Source: JBLWXV01 sp048267245
Lineage (GTDB): Bacteria > Bdellovibrionota > Bacteriovoracia > Bacteriovoracales > Bacteriovoracaceae
Assembly (NCBI GenBank): GCA_048267245.1
Contig: JBLWXV010000001.1
Span: 2,294,001-2,358,000, forward strand
Direction of reading: 5' to 3'
Length of the DNA stretch: 64,000 nucleotides
How positions within the stretch are numbered: the first letter of the stretch is position 1; each line of letters begins with the position of its first letter. Below, piece by piece: positions 62,892 through 64,000 of this stretch. The position numbers were made by a program, and so were the translations under genes. The notes beneath the pieces were generated by a model. The model did no database searches, was not told where the DNA came from, and saw nothing but the letters and a program-made list of their open reading frames with translations.

Positions 62892-63587
62892 ATGAAGCTA
62901 AAAGGAAGCTTAATTATTCTTATCTACCTTCTCCTGTCTCTGGCACAGGCACAAACCCCTGTTACGTTAAAAATTGGGGCCCTCAACTATCCTCCATATT
63001 TTGAAATCTCTGGGACAGGTCAGGCAAAAGGAATAGGGGTAGAAGTAATAGAATCGCTCTACTCACCAGACTTCAAACTCTTCTGGGTCGATGTCCCTCT
63101 CAATCGCGGCATGATGGCCATCGAGCAAGGACACATTGATATCTACACCGCCTACACGAATGATCTAAAGAAGTATCCCAAGCTTCAATTTGCGACTTCC
63201 CCCTACCTCACCCTATCACCTCAACTTTGTGGCAAAGGGGAAATTAATTTTTCAGAAAGTTATAGTGAACTAGATGGAAAAACCATCGTCGCCCCCGCCC
63301 CTAGTAAGATGATTGACCGCATAAGCACTCATAAAGCAAAGATTATGAGAGTCAGCTACGGTCAAGACTATGTGGCCAAAAGCACTAAGCTCATCGCTCT
63401 TAAGCGCGCAGACTACTTCTTCGCACCAACAGACCACTTCGTCGCCGATTTTCTAAAATCAAACCCCGATTTCAAATGTGGCCCCTTTGGACCCAGCTAC
63501 AGGGCCTATCTTTCGGCCAAAAAGGAAGGTGCCTTCGCCAAACACTTAAAGGAAGTGCCTATGCGACAGGCGAAAAATACTCCTTAA
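62892..63587 (+). CDS. Periplasmic amino-acid-binding-like protein
   Basis: A 231-residue protein with signal peptide (LIILIYLLLSLAQA). The mature N-terminus LKIGALNYPPYFEI and RGMMAIEQGHIDIYTAYTND follow the solute-binding family 3 fold. Two Cys (QLCGKG and FKCGPFG) could pair. No ABC permease genes are nearby, so it may be a sensor or scavenger component rather than a transporter subunit. Confidence 0.7.
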   Translation: MKLKGSLIILIYLLLSLAQAQTPVTLKIGALNYPPYFEISGTGQAKGIGVEVIESLYSPDFKLFWVDVPLNRGMMAIEQGHIDIYTAYTNDLKKYPKLQFATSPYLTLSPQLCGKGEINFSESYSELDGKTIVAPAPSKMIDRISTHKAKIMRVSYGQDYVAKSTKLIALKRADYFFAPTDHFVADFLKSNPDFKCGPFGPSYRAYLSAKKEGAFAKHLKEVPMRQAKNTP

Positions 63588-63733
63588 TTATCATTGTACA
63601 AGTACATGAAATCTCAAGAATCAATGCGACCATTGGGATTCATTGAGCGCATCATCGATCACTTAGCACATAGATAATCTTGAGTACCTCCAAAACTTCC
63701 AATGGGAGATGATACAAAAAATAGGAGGTATCA

Positions 63734-64000
63734 ATGAAACTCATTCAAAAATTAATTATTATCACAACTGCCCTTAGTTCCCTACAAGCACTGGCAGGCC
63801 TAAGCGGTCAGTATCAAATTTCTAGTTGTAGCGGTGACACACAAAGAGGCTTTGCCATTCCCTTTATTGGTAACGGCCTCCAAGTAAGCGGCGTCGGATC
63901 ATATATCAACATAGACGTCTCCGTTGATCAGGATGGGGATACCATTCTTGACTTAGACAATAATAGTAATAGCTTTAGTTGGCCGCTGATTGCGCTAGAT
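63734..64000 (+). CDS. Secreted protein of unknown function (3' end outside the window)
   Basis: The first 89 codons of a gene that runs off the window. AGGAGG precedes ATG 63734 by six bases. The signal peptide ends at LQALA (residue 21); the mature part has a Cys in SSCSG and beta-type alternation. No family can be named from this portion. Confidence 0.65.
   Translation, partial: MKLIQKLIIITTALSSLQALAGLSGQYQISSCSGDTQRGFAIPFIGNGLQVSGVGSYINIDVSVDQDGDTILDLDNNSNSFSWPLIALD

Noticed and set aside
63606..63677. A 23-codon frame between the binding-protein gene and the last gene
   Set aside because: Too short, no ribosome site and no recognised family; could be a remnant but cannot be supported.
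1..64000. CRISPR arrays, insertion sequences, tRNA or rRNA genes
   Set aside because: No spaced repeats, transposase frames or tRNA-like cloverleafs were noticed in the intergenic spaces, though a covariance-model search was not possible.

Overview
The window is a gene-dense piece of a Gram-negative chromosome of moderately low G+C. It has outer-membrane systems (a fimbrial usher, a LamB-type maltoporin), lipoproteins and many Sec-dependent small secreted proteins. The mixture of secreted zinc proteases, polyhydroxyalkanoate genes, archaic fimbriae and uncharacterised periplasmic proteins suggests the Bdellovibrionota, perhaps the Bacteriovorax/Peredibacter/Halobacteriovorax side. That is a judgement from gene content only; there is no rRNA in the window.

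Layout. 1-3.6 kb: the 3' part of a large zinc metalloprotease. 3.7-8.8 kb (minus): an archaic chaperone-usher pilus operon, read pilin, small secreted protein, chaperone, usher, tip protein. 8.9-10.2 kb: a lipoprotein alkaline phosphatase. 10.4-12.4 kb: an RluA-type pseudouridine synthase and a membrane-anchored ferredoxin, converging on a shared terminator. 12.5-18.6 kb (minus): the translation/transcription operon rimP-nusA-infB-rbfA-truB, preceded by an attenuator-like RNA leader. 18.8-21.2 kb (minus): a TPR/winged-helix regulator, a secreted protein and a RimI-type acetyltransferase. 21.6-31.1 kb (plus): thrS, then an unusual metabolic cluster of a Ddl-type ATP-grasp ligase, a 1028-residue aminotransferase/GNAT/pseudo-aminotransferase fusion, a C45-type Ntn hydrolase, a class III aminotransferase and both subunits of a 3-oxoacid CoA-transferase. 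31.1-34.6 kb: an SGNH-like protein, DUF5989, SxtJ and carbamoyltransferase module, in which the 50-residue DUF5989 gene is inverted. 34.7-39.9 kb: small secreted proteins, an amino-acid permease with a Usp-like tail, a secreted metzincin and an alpha/beta hydrolase. 40.1-53.1 kb: a complete maltodextrin system in two convergent operons (malE-amylase-glgP-malQ-malF-malG against lamB-malK). 53.2-57.3 kb (minus): a hybrid sensor kinase and a response regulator with an orphan H-box. 57.4-60.1 kb: a GNAT-like protein, a SemiSWEET transporter, speE and a DUF808 membrane protein. 60.1-62.9 kb: a polyhydroxyalkanoate locus (phasin, class III PhaC, coiled-coil partner) divergent from an alpha/beta hydrolase. 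62.9-64 kb: a solute-binding-like protein and a cut-off secreted protein.

How the genes work together. In the maltodextrin region LamB would admit dextrins, the exported GH13 enzyme would trim them, MalE/F/G/K would import them and GlgP plus MalQ would convert them to glucose-1-phosphate and glucose. The CoA-transferase cluster resembles in gene types the Bacillus subtilis kamA-yodP-yodQ-yodR-yodS-yodT operon (beta-lysine-type metabolism), but with a fused lysine-aminotransferase-like enzyme and a C45 hydrolase; this is the best candidate for an undescribed pathway. At RNA level the strongest signals are a terminator hairpin that swallows the start codon of the second pilus gene, a premature terminator ahead of rimP, and an usher whose natural signal peptide begins at ATA.
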